Of a stretch of DNA of 64,000 nt, positions 1 through 12,559 are shown one piece after another. A program made the translations under genes and the position numbers. The notes under the pieces were generated by a model. The model made no database searches. It worked only from the letters and a program-made list of their open reading frames with translations, and was not told where the DNA came from. The stretch lies in the NCBI GenBank assembly GCA_964036155.1, contig OZ038422.1, positions 61,899,201 to 61,963,200 on the forward strand, in the 5' to 3' direction. The stretch is from Diploscapter coronatus (taxonomy: Eukaryota; Nematoda; Chromadorea; Rhabditida; Rhabditidae). The first letter of the stretch is position 1, and the number at the start of each line of letters is the position of its first letter.

Positions 1-2467
1 TGCATGATAATTTTTACAGCTCCAAGAAATGCTTGAAAATAATTCAAAGAAAATACCAGGCATGCCGACGCTTCCGGTGTCACCCTGAAAATAGGATTTT
101 TTAAAACATTTTTATTTCTTGAAAAGAAGAATTCTACCTGTGGACCTTCGTCACCAGGCTCTCCCATTCTGCCGGACTCTCCCTGAAAAATGTCATTTTC
201 TGGGATTTTTGGGACTTTTTAAAATCAACCTTGGGTCCTGGCACTCCAATAGCGTGCTCGATGTCCTGGCCGCTCTCTCCCTAGAAAATTAGCGTAATTT
301 CAAAAATTCAAAAAACCCATAGAGATGAAAAAAATCGAAGTTTCGACTTGCCTGTGGACCTTCCTCACCCTAAAATTTTTAAAGTTAGAAAATCTAAAGA
401 AATGGAAATTGTTCCACCGTGGCTCCAGGAGGACCTAAAAATGTCATTTTTAGGGTGATTCCGAGAATTTTTTTGAAATAACTTACCAACTGGACCCAAG
501 CTGCCTGGGAAGCCCTGAAAATAGATTTTTCTTGCAAATTTTAGGGAAAAGTTGAGAATATTTTTGAAGAAAAGAAGAGAATTGCGTGTTAAATTAGAAA
601 AGAATTTTTAACAAATTTGAGAGGACAAATGGAAAAATTTTTCTTACGGGTTGACCATCTCTGCCAGGCATAGCGGCCTGTCCCCTAGCTCCACGCATTC
701 CCCTGAAAATTGGCACAAAATGTTTATTTTAAACAATTTCTCATACCTCGGTCCGGGTTTGCCTATATTTTATTTATAGTTAATTTAATCTTTAAATTTA
801 GCTCTAATTCCAAAATTAGCGTTAAATTTAGAGTTAAATCGACTATAAATTCGATGGTACCTGGCTGGCCACTGAAAATTGAATTTTGTTCAATTTCTAA
901 AAGGATTAAAAAGAAGAAAACTCACGCTTCTCCTGGTGGTCTGAAATTGACATAAATTAGTATAAATTAAAACTTGAATAAGACCGAGGGAAGATTAGAT
1001 AAAAAAAAAAAGATAGATAAAGAAATTTCATGTTGAATCATCTCAAATTCTATATCAAACCGCTCTTTGTGTTACAAATCGCACCTGATATCTAAGAATC
1101 CCTCTAGATCAATTATTTCAAGAAATTACCCCTGAGGACAAGTAAAGCATCCGTCAAATTGTTGCGTCTGGGCCTTGGCATCCTCAGCATCCACTCCAGG
1201 AACTCCAGGGAGCTGAAAAGTTTAACTTACTCTTGGAATTTGAAACATTTTTTAATAAATTTTTCCGCTTTTCTTTAGATTTTAATTTTAATTTTTAAGT
1301 TCTTACTCCAGGAACACCGTCCAAACCGTCGTGTCCGTTAACTCCCTAAACTTAGTTATTCTAATTAAGAAATATTTAATAAAGAGTCGCGCCTTAGGTC
1401 CAGCGGGTCCTAAAATAGACTTTTTAAAATTTGCAAGTCGGAAAATTATGATTTACCAGCTGGGCAAGAGTTGTGGGCGTTGCATTGGCATTGGCCGCCT
1501 AAAATAGATCAATTTTGAATGGAGATCAACTTTCCTGAAGGCAAAATAAACTTTTCATCCAAAAGAAAGGCAATTCTGTCGTAGAGTTTCATCACTTCTC
1601 AATGAAGATCAACTTTGTCTACCTGGATTGACTCCATTGGATCCTGGATTCAGAGATGGTGGGACGCCGACGGTGGCTGGGAAGTTGTTCAGCGATCGGC
1701 CACTATTGGGGCCGTTCCAGCCTCCCTGCGAATATATTTATACCTTTTATTCAAATTTTCCGTCTTAGATATATATAGAATCTTAATAAGTCAATAATAA
1801 TAATGCACAAATGTTGTACTCCTAAGCTAGGTTCGACAGGAGATCTCAAAAGTATGGTAGATCTAACTCTTAACCTACAAATCCAAATTTTAACTTATGA
1901 GGTGCTCTTTATTGATATAGCCAAATAAGTAGTGAATGAATGAATTACCTGAGGAGTGGGTGAGTTGCCGGCGGCTCCGTATCCTCCGTAGGCCTGACGA
2001 CGAACACGTCCGAATTTGTTCATGTCTGCCCACAGCATGTCGGATTCGGTCTTAAAACTAGGTCTTAAAGAGGTAATTTGAATGCTAACTGAAATGGTGA
2101 ATATTTTTAATTGGAGATATACAAAAAAACGAGGCTCATCACTATCAGTTCGTCATCATAAAGAAACGATTGAAAATACTAACTCCTCATGTCCAGAGAA
2201 ACCTTACGAAATAGTGTAGGAAAGGAATATTTCCCTTACTACTCTAGGCTTTAATTTACAAATGCTCGTGGGTTTGAAAACTTGTGGTTTTCAAAGGCCT
2301 CATAAATTTACGATTAATTTCAGCTCTACCTTCCAGGCCTCCATCTCGGTGTTGAGTTGAGTGCGGATCTCGCTGATCTCCTGCATGATCATCGGGAACG
2401 CGACGATGCACGCGAACAGCGCGAAGGCGCCAAGGCCAGTGGCACAATACGCAGCTGCGCGTATCAT
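1..2467 (-). CDS. Nematode cuticle collagen, 5' portion (3' end beyond window)
   Basis: A structural extracellular-matrix protein of the cuticle. The first exon (2330-2467) starts MIRAAAYCATG and encodes a hydrophobic N-terminal segment with the Col_cuticle_N pattern, ending near TEMEAWK. The next exon (about 1965-2052) carries the homology-box-like RVRRQAYGGYG, a likely subtilisin-type processing site. A later exon encodes the cysteine cluster CQCNAHNSCPAGPAGP that precedes the triple-helical domain. From about 1410 down to base 1 the strand is a string of very short Gly-X-Y exons (for example GVNGHDGLDGVPG, GMRGARGQAAMPGRDGQPG) separated by short introns. The C-terminus is not in the window. 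The many micro-exons are unlike the one-to-three-exon collagens typical of C. elegans. The family is certain; the exact exon chain is approximate. Confidence 0.85.
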
Positions 2468-4243
2468 ACTGCAATTAAAGTATGTTATATTAAATTACAA
2501 ACTAGATAAATAGACTTTTGGATTCAATTAATCATAAGTTGAAGAATAAGATAAAGTGCATAGTATTAAATTGAAACAGGAATATTAGCGGTAATGAAAA
2601 TTATTCAGATAAACATACTATTAAGCATAATTAAATGACGTTTATGAAATGTTTCATTCAAATCGAAGTAAACCCTGTAAAATAATATTAAATTCGGAAA
2701 TTATTGGATTGAAGAGGCTAGATATATGAAAATATTACTCCTAAATTATACAATTAAAATGATAAACTAATTATATGATGAAGATCTAATAGATATAAGT
2801 CTTGGAGATGTATAAAAGCGAAAATTCTCAAAAATGGAAACCCCCGCTTAGTCATTTGGCTTTTATAGAGGCAGGAGACATATTGAGAATTGGAATCTGG
2901 CAAAGAAAGGAGAGATATGAAACCCGTTTCTCAAATTAGGAGAGATATCTTATTTGGGGTGAAGCAAACGGAGGGAATTATGACCTAGATTGGCATATTT
3001 CCCTTATTTGCATATCTTCTCTCCTTTTCTGATTTAAGCTGAATCTGAAAACAGGATCTATTTTAAATTCGGCTATTTCTCAGAAATGTCCACCTAGCTT
3101 TCCCTGAAAATTCCTTATCAATTAGATTTTCCTATACCATCAAACGTTAAAAATGAAGATAAGAATAGGAAAAAATTGATGAAAATAAAAACTACAATTA
3201 CTATATCTTTGGTGAGTATTAATAAAAGCGAAGATACAAATTGAAAATATGTATGACCCTTCAGATAGACGAAAATTCCTAAGTCGCTTCCCGATCGCGT
3301 TCCGTACGAGATTTCGATTTCTATCACATTATTGAGATTAGAGAGCCACTTGGGACAGGCTTCAGCTCATGTCGTCCAGGTGGTACATGATTTTTAAAAA
3401 TGCTCAAATATAGACCTTCACACATAGGTGAAAATTTGAATTTTTGACATGCTCTCCCGCACAAGTTGTAGATGGTGCTAAATCTATAAAATTAATTTAT
3501 TTGAATTACTACCTCAATATTTTGCTATATAATTGATAAATAAAAATGAAGATGAGCTTGTAAATATTGGTAGACAAATTATTCGCATTTATTGGTATTG
3601 TAAAATAATACGACAGAACGCGTTTACCCGTGAGTTTACGTATAAAAAACTCCTAAAATTATCGACCACGAACACGCAGTTTGAGAATGATTAAAGGTAG
3701 ATTTAACGCGAATTGGTTATCATTTAGAAAGAAACAGGAAAACCCCCTAGAATTCGAATAAAATAATTAAATTGGACACCACATTTCTGAAAAACTAGGG
3801 TTCGCCAAAACTCTCGGCCACTAAAGATATCTTCGGAAAATTCTAATTTTTCAAATATTTTAATTTTCTAGAATAAAGTTGTTCAAATCCACATAGTTTA
3901 ATTTCACTCGGATTTGAAACTCCCATTTTCTATGGTCTAAATTTCAAATATAATAAAGCGGCCCAGAATTTTAGCTCATCCTTTATTAATAGTAAAAAAA
4001 TAAAATCAAGTTCATACTTAAGTGAAATTTAACGGTTTTGGTGTTCGATACTCTCAGTCTTAACGAGCTTTTACCACAACCTAACTTTAAAGAAAACTCA
4101 ATATTTCAAAACCACACAATAAAAATTGATATAGTGCAAAAATTTGGTCTCGGAAATCATGAGTAAAAATAAATTAAACCACGGAAAAATCACATGTTTC
4201 TTTGTAATTTTCATAACTTACGAAAAAGTAGGAAAAAATCGAA
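2468..4243. other. Intergenic region upstream of the collagen and downstream of PP6
   Basis: I see no convincing coding exon here. A possible TATA element on the minus strand (CTATAAAAG, about 2867-2876) lies 400 bp upstream of the collagen start. Purine-rich copies of GGAGAGATAT occur at about 2908 and 2939, and an inverted relative (ATATCTTCTCTCC) at about 3010. Their function is unknown. Confidence 0.4.
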
Positions 4244-6844
4244 TCAGAGGAAATACGGTGAGACGATGCGATCAGGGGCGAGTCGAGCCTAAAATTTCCA
4301 AATTTGAAAAAAATTTTTAAGTAAATTAAATTAAAAATAGATGAATAAAATAAACAAATACAATTTAATAAATACCTGATCAGGCACGGCGCAGAAATAG
4401 CGAACGTCACGGGTTCCGTCGGGCGAAAGAACGAGTACCGCAGCCGCGTTGCCGCACCGATAGCAGTAATTCGGGGCTGGACAATTTTATTGCTTTTTCA
4501 AGAAATGTCCCTTTTCCAAATATTTTTTAGAGTTTATTCTTGAAGAGGCCTAGAGAGGGCTTAAGTCAGAATGGTCGTGCGACCTACCCCCTGTAATACT
4601 TTCCTCGCAATTTTATATCTCTAACCTGGACTTTTCAAAAATGCTCCTCATTCATAATGAAATCATAACGTGAATTTCGCTCCTGCAACCTATCCCCGTA
4701 CATTCTGTTGAGTCTGACTCAAATGCTCCCTAGGTCTACTTGAACAGTTTATTTTATCTTTAATTGAGGCTTACCCGACCAAACCGTACAAAGATTCTCG
4801 TCGAAATAGTATTTAAAGCCATCATCTACCAACTGGTGCGATCTGCAAAAATTGGAAAATTCTAATCCTAGGATCAGAAAATTGGCACCTGCAAATTAAT
4901 TCTAGCCCGTTATCCTCGACAAATTGCTTGGCCGCACGGCTACCGAATAACTGAAAAGAGACAATGTTTATTGAAAAGAGATCAATCCTTTAGAAAAGGT
5001 GATCAAAATTTTCAAAAACACACCCATCCTGCCCCTCTTTGACTTATGATCCAACCCTCCTCCTCTTCATCCGGGTCGCTCCACATTATGTCGCACAAGG
5101 GGCCCTAAAATAAAAATTTGGATTTGAAAAAAAAAATCCGAAATAAAGATTTGAATAAAAAAATCTAGAATTTCTTCATGAAATGAACTTTTCACAAAAA
5201 TGTGCGGCAACTGAGAAATGATGAGATAACGTGAGCTATCTTTTCTCACACTATTTCTCCCTACTTTCCTTCCTTCGCATATCCTAACTATAGCGCACGT
5301 CATTCCATCATTTCAAAATGAACAAATATGCCTTTTCTAGGGTAAAGCATACTTTCTAAAAATAGTTTTTCAACAAAATTCGAATAATCTTACATTATTG
5401 GGAATTTCCATATTTCTCTCGACGTGCATCATTTTGTCGACGGTTTTGAGATTGGGCGACAAACCACCGTGAACACACAGAATTTTCCCGTCGACCAAGG
5501 CAGAAATCGGCAAGACGTCGAATACCTGAAAATAAGAAAATAGGCCTAAAATTAAAAAAAAAAAAATCTTATACAACAAAAGCGAACGGAATAATTCCTG
5601 AATTTCGATAGACAATTTGTTATAATTTTATCAATATCCGTACTACGTACTACTTGTAGTAATTGCCTCTTATTTCACAAAATAGTTCCTATTTTATAAT
5701 TGAAGCTGCATATACGTGCTATAAAATATGGTAAAATGACATTTTTCAAGAAACTTTCCAGGAATAAAACATACCTTGGTGAACCATCTGTAGACCCCAG
5801 AATGGCCGTATTTCTGTTGGCACTCGTCGTAGAAACCGTAAACCGACGAGATTTTCCTTGATTCGTGATTCCCACGCAACAGAGTGATGCGGTCGGGATA
5901 TCTAAAAAAAATGTATTATTATTTATTTTTAGGTTCAGTCGGTTTCTGAAAATTTGAAATATCAAACTTTTAAATAGCGTATTTCATACGAATGACCAAT
6001 GCAAAACGAGGTTTCAATATTGAGAATTTCGCGGAAGACGAAATTTTACAAATGATTATTTAGAAAAATAATAGCTTAGAGATAATAGTTTTGACGAAGA
6101 AGATCTATATGAACTTTTCTAATGTATTTAATATGGATGTGAATTACATGTTCCTCGTTTTTTTCCAATTTTCTTAAATTTACACAAAATTTACTTGAAT
6201 AATAACGCGAAGAGTAGCGTCACGGTCTCCAGACTGTAGTGGCCACGATCTACGTAGTCGCCCATGAACACGTATTTTGTCAGGGGCAGGGGGCCGCCTA
6301 AAATAAATTTGAAAAATTAAAAGTAACTAGAAGTGTTCAGTCTATACATCAAAAATTGGAGAAAAGTCCATCAAGTTTAGAGTATAAATAATTTTGGCAA
6401 AGAAAACTACGAATATTGCGACAAAGTAAATAAGCGAATAAAAGTAAAGTAAAAATATAAAAAATACCAATATTAAAGAGCTCTAATAAGTCGTAAAATT
6501 GGCCGTGGATGTCGCCACAGATCGTCACTGGGGTTTCAACGGCGATCACGTTCGGTAGAAGCAGAAGACGGTCGATCAGACTGGATTTAACATTCATTTT
6601 ATTTCTTTTAATTAGTTTTATTTAGTTTCCATTATAATATTTTTTAATTTTAAGATTTATTTTATTATGATGTAACATTTACTTGAACCTTTTTATGGAG
6701 ATTTTTAGATAATAATTTAAAAGAATAATTATCTTTTTATTTTCAATTTTCAAATTTCCCTTACACTTTGCACAGCGAAATGATATCTTCCTCAGGCAGG
6801 TATTTGCACTGCTTTGCCCAGTCCACCCACTGATCGGGGTCCAT
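4244..6844 (-). CDS. pph-6: Serine/threonine protein phosphatase 6 catalytic subunit (PPP6C-type)
   Basis: A metallophosphatase of the PP2A/PP4/PP6 group that acts on phospho-Ser/Thr as the catalytic subunit of PP6 complexes. All three metal-site motifs are present: GDIHGQF, GDYVDRG and RGNHESR, followed by CVHGGLSP and [12 protein letters not shown]. The N-terminus ([18 protein letters not shown]) and the CVHGGLSP and MEIPNNGP regions resemble PP6 more than PP4 or PP2A. Reading the last exon in phase gives [14 protein letters not shown] then a stop at 4244-4246, the conserved PYFL tail that is carboxymethylated in this group. The start is the ATG at 6842-6844, just after a possible acceptor (TTTAAG). 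It is probably the third cistron of an operon with GrpE. A splice from the small ORF upstream could also extend its N-terminus in frame. Confidence 0.9.
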
Positions 6845-7112
6845 TTTTCTTTTCCTTAAATTTTTCACTTTTAAATTCTTTATACAAGTTTATCTTCAAA
6901 CATTGGTATTGAACAAGACTACAAGACTTTGTTCGTCCCTATGAAAAATGTATGAAATTCAAAGTGGTAGTTTTGAATTTGGTAAAGGGTAGACTTTAAC
7001 TTTTAGCGGCTCATTGTAATTACCACCCTATTTTCTGATAAATAGTATAGGGAAAAGAGGATGGCAACTACAGAGATTCATAAATTTAATTTTTCGAATT
7101 TTAAAAATTTTA

Positions 7113-7250
7113 TTACCCGATGTAATATGGGTCAGTCGGTTCAGATTTGCGTTCGACGCACTTGTAGAGATTCTCCACGGCGAATTCACTGCCCTCCTCC
7201 AGCGTAAACGTTGAATTTGCATCGATCATTTCCTGCAAGCTCAACTCCAT
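7113..7250 (-). CDS. Small protein of 45 residues between GrpE and PP6, unrecognised
   Basis: The ORF reads MELSLQEMIDANSTFTLEEG then a Glu- and Lys-containing stretch ending EPTDPYYIG. It is acidic, soluble, and has no signal peptide or membrane segment. The ATG lies directly after an acceptor-like GGGCTTTAG, 84 bp downstream of a likely AATAAA for GrpE (7334-7339), which is typical nematode intercistronic spacing. The stop codon overlaps an AATAAA (7109-7114). An alternative is possible: a donor at GGGTAATA could splice to the TTTAAG before PP6, giving an in-frame N-terminal extension of the phosphatase. I do not recognise the sequence and assign no function. Confidence 0.5.
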   Translation of the reverse strand: MELSLQEMIDANSTFTLEEGSEFAVENLYKCVERKSEPTDPYYIG

Positions 7251-7333
7251 CTAAAGCCCAGGTTTTTGCCAAAAATATTCGAATCCGAGAATCAACGGAT
7301 AAATTCATGAAAAATACATGGTAAAAATCCTCA

Positions 7334-7339
7334 TTTATT
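7334..7339 (-). terminator. Candidate polyadenylation signal of GrpE (AATAAA)
   Basis: AATAAA on the minus strand, about 185 bp after the GrpE stop codon. It lies 84 bp before the ATG of the next small ORF, which itself follows an acceptor-like site, matching polyA-to-SL2 spacing in nematode operons. Confidence 0.5.
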
Positions 7340-7522
7340 CGAGATTCTTTCAAGAAAAACGCGAGTTTTTCTTCGAGTAAAATTTCAAAATTTTAACCAC
7401 TATCCTAGACAATCTCTAAGCTCCAAAAACAACAATAAAACAAAACAATGAAAACAAAAGAGGTCGGACTAAAAAATTCAGAAATTTCCGAAAAAAATGG
7501 AAAATTCGGGAAAATCAAAAAT

Positions 7523-9221
7523 TTATTCCCTCACAACCCCGACTTGCGCCGCTCGAATGGGCCTTCCCTTCAGAGTGTAGCCGATTTTCGATACGTGCTC
7601 CACGTGACCGACATTGTGTTGAGCCTGAAATTTCATTTCTAGGAAAAAATCGTTTTTAAAATGAAAACTAAAATTTGCTACAGAAATTGGATTTTTCTTT
7701 AGGGATTTTAAAGTTTCTAATAGAAATATCAATTGTTCTACCTGATCCTTAGGAACCTGGAAAACTGCCTCGTGAAGATTCGGGTCGAATTTTTGGCTGA
7801 GCGGATTGTCAGAAACGAGACCGTGTTTTTCAAAGACCTGAAAGTTGAAAATATTTGAAATTTTTGAGAATGTTAATTTTTATTTAAAAAAAAAAATTGA
7901 CCTTCAAAAGAACCGTTCTTGTCATGGATACACCCGTAAAGAGGTCTTGCATCGGTTTGCCGGCCTAAATAAAAGTTTTCAAATTAAAAAAAAAAAAACA
8001 AACAAACAAATACCGTTTTCAACTCCTCCTCTTTCACCGAATTCACAGCGATATCCAAAACGTCGGCAACCTAAACCACAAAAATTAAATTTAAGAAAGA
8101 ATACATTTTTAAATACAAAATTCCGACCTCCAAAAGATCCTTACAAAAAGACTGAATGGCGAAGAGTTTTGCGTCCTCGGTTTGTTTGGTGCCACGTCTT
8201 CGAACGTTCTCGACTTCAGCCAACGCCCTTTTATACTTGTCCTGAATTTGTTTAATAAACAATCCCGAAAATTGATCAGAGGTAAAATAAATTCGTCCAC
8301 CTCATTTTTATAAGCCAGTTTACTTTTCTATTATTTTTAACTAGTTCATAAAAATTATCAAACTAATCCGAAAATAGTTGGAATTATTTAACCCTTTGAC
8401 CATGTCTCGTTATAAATAGGCCGACCGAAATATAAACATGAAAAGCTAAATTAAGTCCATACCAGCCACTCTGAATTCTCCTCCAAAAGCGCGTCATATT
8501 CAGTCAAAACCGTATCCAAGGCGGCTTTTGGAACGAGGTTTTTCTCCGCGTCAATGACATTTGCCTCTTTTAACGATTCCAGGAATTCGGATCCTGGAAA
8601 TAAAAAGTACATATCCTGGATAATAAATTGAAAATTTTAGCCATGGAACTAGTCTGGCAGAAATGTGAAAATTTGTATCATTTTGGCAAGAAAAATCGGC
8701 AGTCATTATGCTATTCTTGAAGAAGAATTCAAATATTTTTGCCAAAAAGCTAAAACACCCATCTCAACAACTCGACTAACCGGTGATCCTCTTGCCGCCC
8801 TTCTTGATGTCGAATTTCAGCTCGCTTGAATCGCAGCTGTTCGGCTGCGTCGAACTGAACGACACTGTCGATGTCGTACTCCTGCCGACTTTCAACAAGC
8901 TGAAAAGTTTGTTTTTTTCGGAATTGTCAAATTCGATCATGTGTTTGAAGTTTTTAGAATTACGTCATTCCACGAAATTCTTATCATTCCAAGTTTTCTT
9001 ATCCCATTTTTACTGTATGGTTTTTTAAAAAATAGCTTTCTATGTTTTCCAGTCATTTTCTAAAGAAAATTAAGTAGAAAATTAAAAATCAAACTCTTGA
9101 AGGAAAAATAATTGCATCAGCGCGAAATGTTTGAATTTTGGCAAAATGCGTACCGTCCTGAGTTTTGGACCAGACTCGAGCAACATCGCTTGGATATCGA
9201 CGCCACACTCGCGGTGAGCAT
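7523..9221 (-). CDS. GRPEL1: Mitochondrial GrpE-type nucleotide exchange factor
   Basis: This cochaperone of mitochondrial Hsp70 promotes ADP release during import and folding in the matrix. The start ATG at 9219-9221 lies 3 bases after a TTTTTCAG acceptor and opens a presequence, MLTASVASISKRCC, rich in Ala, Ser and Arg as expected for mitochondrial targeting. It continues in phase through GRLLKVGRSTTSTVSFSS. Further exons give a coiled-coil segment (ALDTVLTEYDALLEENSEW), the family block DKYKRALAEVENVRRRGTKQ, and the C-terminal beta domain ending GHVEHVSKIGYTLKGRPIRA then AQVGVVRE and a stop. A short (CAAA)n run lies in one intron. It is the first gene of a probable minus-strand operon and is divergent from AUP1. 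Confidence 0.9.
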
Positions 9222-9585
9222 TTTCTGAAAAAAAAAATTGAAAAAATAGACGAAAAATCGAAAAAATGATCAAAAATAGAATTTTGGCAACGGCGTTGTG
9301 TGAAACGACAACTAAACGACTAATCGATGCAATAGACACTTGTCGAATTGACGTTTCTTTCTTTTCTTTGCTTTTTTCTTCATTTTCCATCCCTCGCGAT
9401 ATTTCTAATTCCAAATCGTATTTTTTTTTGCTATTTTTAGAAATTGATAGGTCCAATTTATATTTCATGAGAGTAGCCTATTAAATGTAATTTAACTGTA
9501 ACTTTTCAAGTAAATCTCTACATAGAATGTCCAATCTTTTCGATATATTCCGCTTTATATTTTTACTTTTTTATTTTAGATTACG
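9222..9585. promoter_or_regulatory. Shared upstream region of GrpE (-) and AUP1 (+)
   Basis: These 364 bp separate two divergent start codons, each preceded within a few bases by a splice-acceptor sequence (TTTTTCAG for GrpE, ATTTTAG for AUP1). Any promoter elements for both genes must lie here or in outron sequence. I see no clear TATA box. Confidence 0.45.
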
Positions 9586-10019
9586 ATGATGTCTCAAGCA
9601 CCTTCAACAGTTGAAGATTTATTCTTTCAAGACCGCGTGCCTTCGACGTTCGTTCGCTATTTGCTGTTCATCTATTTTCCGATCGGTAGAATATTCCTGA
9701 TTTTTCTAATTTACAAAATCTTATATCACTTAAAATCTATACAAAAAGTTGCTTTCTTTAATAATTTTATTTTCTCTAAAAATAAAAATAGTAAATTTTT
9801 AAAATTCAAATAAAACAATAATTAAAAGAAAACATGTCTAGGACTGATCTTGTTCCTGATCCGTCTGTGCATCGGGGTTCATGTGTTTCTCATCGCGTGT
9901 TTACTGCGGAAAACAACCGCTTTGCGTCGAATCGTACTGCGAATCATGTGCTCGATTCTAGGAATTGTCGTGGTGGAGAGGGGAAAGCGGTAATTTCACT
10001 ATTAGATTTCTTTCGAATA

Positions 10020-10050
<31 letters not shown>

Positions 10051-11752
10051 CAATAGAAGGCAATGCTTTATGTTTCTAAAAATATCATTTTCTACTATTA
10101 GAAATATTTCTGTTTTACTCGGGGAAAATATTATTTTATCAGAATATGTTATTAAACCCTTTTTGAAACTAGAAGGAGATGATTACTGTAACTTTAAGTT
10201 CCAGAGACGAAAGAGCCCATGTCCTTTGCGCAAATCACGTTTCTGCAATCGACCACCTGGCTGTGGATCTGTGCAATCCATGCATATTGCCCAGTGTTTG
10301 GGATATTCCAAATATTATTAGATGGTGAGTTTTTGTTTGATACTTATTAAACTTTTAATAAGATTTTTAATATTCTTCAAGATATAGCATTTTTTCAAGT
10401 TTATTGTTCAGGTGCTTCGGGTACATGGACCTGGGAGCGTCTCGGGGTCGACAAGAACTAATTCGAGAATCGAGAGAGCATATCAAACAGTCGAATTCTT
10501 TGCCTCTTCTCACTTTCCCCGAGGGAGAAATTACTAGTGGAGAAAGGGCCTTGTTGAAGTTCAAGTAACTTTCACTATTTTTAAATAAAATATTTGTCAA
10601 CTCTTTTCTATAAAAGATTATCTGCATTTTCAGTTTTTTTTTTAAAAAACAAAAATACTCTTGAAAATATTTTCTTTGTAAAAACTCGTATTTTCATTTT
10701 TTAAAGTAAAATTTAAAAATTTGCAGCCCTTGGCCCTGCGAAGTCTCAGACTTAATTCAGCCCGTTTCTATCCATATCTATCGCCCTGTATTCAATGTGA
10801 ACCCATCGGGTAAAATTAGTTTTTTGTTTTTTTTTTCTTTAACAAATTTTGGGATTCAGTTTTCGGCTCCTCATGGTGGGCTGATTGTTTCTGGTTCATG
10901 GCTTTGCCCTTTTCGATTATCACAGTCACTTTCCTAAATGTCGTAGAAAAGGAGGAGCAGGTATTTAAATTTTTAAAAATTGCTAAAACATATCTTTAGG
11001 AGCCCTACAATGAATATTGTGATCGAGTCAGCCAGAAAATTGCCGAATCCCTGGGAATTAGCGTTTCGAATTTCACAAATCAGGTATTTAAATTGCTTCT
11101 TTTAGTTTATGCAAGATTTCTAGATTTTTTCAAATTTTCTTTCAAAATCATACTAGCTTTTAATATTCTTTTTTAATTTGCTAGTTCCAGGACGTCACTG
11201 AGGTCGCTAAAAGGAGAGATCGCGACAGGATGCAGAGACAGGCTCACGCCGCCGCGCAGAGTGTTCAGAGGGTATTTTTATTGAATTTGTTTTTAGATAT
11301 TTCTTAAATTACTTTCGGATTTTTTTTAGTTTTATTTTTAGGTCAGCGAAAAAATGGACCACCGTCGTCTGGATGAATTGACAATGCGCATCAAGCAATT
11401 CAATCCCCAGATTTCGCTCTTCGCAATCAAGTAATTTATATCTTTTTGTTATTTTTTCAAATTTTGTTTTTATTTTCCAAACTTCAGAAAAGACCTCCAG
11501 AAAACGAGAAGTACGCAGGCGACGCTGGAAAATATCAAATCCGGAAAACTCCAGAAAGTCGCCGAAGCCGGGGATCAGGGGCATGGAAAGGTAGGGAATT
11601 AAAATTAGAAATAAGTTTGAAATAATTTACTTAAAAAAATGTTATTTTAGATCACAATGGACCCTAGTCAGTGGCGAGATGTCTATGAAGAGAGAAAATG
11701 GTCGATGGTCGAGGCCAACCGTGCTCAGTACTTGAAACGACTCACCAGTTAA
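9586..11752 (+). CDS. AUP1: AUP1 homologue: lipid-droplet/ER protein with acyltransferase-like and CUE domains
   Basis: An ER and lipid-droplet membrane protein that recruits the ubiquitin-conjugating enzyme UBE2G2 in ER-associated degradation. The N-terminus MMSQAPSTVEDLFFQDRVP is followed by hydrophobic segments forming the predicted membrane hairpin (LLFIYFP, then LILFLIRLCIGVHVFLIACL). The acyltransferase-like domain has the HX4D motif in CANHVSAIDH, then FPEGEITSGERALLKF and PWPCE. After FGSSWWADCFWF come a linker and a CUE domain (RIKQFNPQISLFAIKKDLQK, then TRSTQATLENI). The C-terminal helix QWRDVYEERKWSMVEANRA resembles the G2BR that binds UBE2G2. The stop is at 11750-11752. An (AT)n microsatellite sits in the second intron. 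Two ATGs are adjacent (9586 and 9589). Confidence 0.9.
10017..10043. repeat. (AT)n microsatellite in an AUP1 intron
   Basis: About 13 uninterrupted AT dinucleotides inside an intron. It is likely length-polymorphic and has no coding effect. Confidence 0.9.
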
Positions 11753-12559
11753 ATTCGGGACATTTAAAAAAGACAACCCGAGAATACTTCATAGTTTCGT
11801 AGCCTGCGAAATAGTATGGAAAAGATATTTCTTCCTACCTTTAACTATAGGCTACGAAGCTACGAATTATCCAAGTTGCCTTTGAAATTTTTCAATAAGT
11901 AACAGGTTGCTAAAAATATCATTTTTGTTAAAATTTTCTTTTATGATTGAAAATGCAATTTTTAATTCCTAGAACTTATTGCAAATCCTATTTCTTCGAA
12001 TTCTAAAGAAAGTGAACTTTATTTAAACTTGGACTTTCAAATTTTGTTCTTAAAATGGCTAGTCGCTATTTTTATATTGATTTAGAAATGCTAGTTGAAG
12101 GTTCGAATTTTCTAAATCAATACAAATTTTAAGCACTGTGATCTAGAACTTAGCTCGGCTGCGTTTATCTGTGAAACGTTTACAAATTACTTGACCATAA
12201 CCATTTACTTTGGAGAGTCTCAAAAAGCACTATTATTCAAATTTCTTCCAGGAAAAATCTCGAGATTTTCTTTGGAAACTCAATTTATTTAAAGATTTTT
12301 ACCATTTATCATAATAAATCTTTACACGAATTAAGAAGCTATTGAAATTGGTACATATGCTTCAGAATAAAGAATTATAACTGGAAAATTTTTGTACTTT
12401 CATAAGAAAAAAAATCTGGGAGTAAGACATCTTTAATGAAGAAACCGGCTTCTGAAATTTCCATCTACTCTTTTTCTTTGGAGCGAAACACTTCCTTCAT
12501 GAACTTTCTGATGAGGGACTTTCATCCTCAGAGTAATTCTACCGATATTTCCACCATCT
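11753..12559. other. Intergenic region between convergent AUP1 and the secreted proline-rich gene
   Basis: This region holds a short palindrome (TTCGTAGCCT at 11796-11805 and AGGCTACGAA at 11849-11858), then AT-rich sequence without convincing exons. A minus-strand AATAAA (TTTATT near 12284) could end the neighbouring gene. If the alternative 3' model of that gene is right, coding sequence extends to 12436. Confidence 0.4.
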
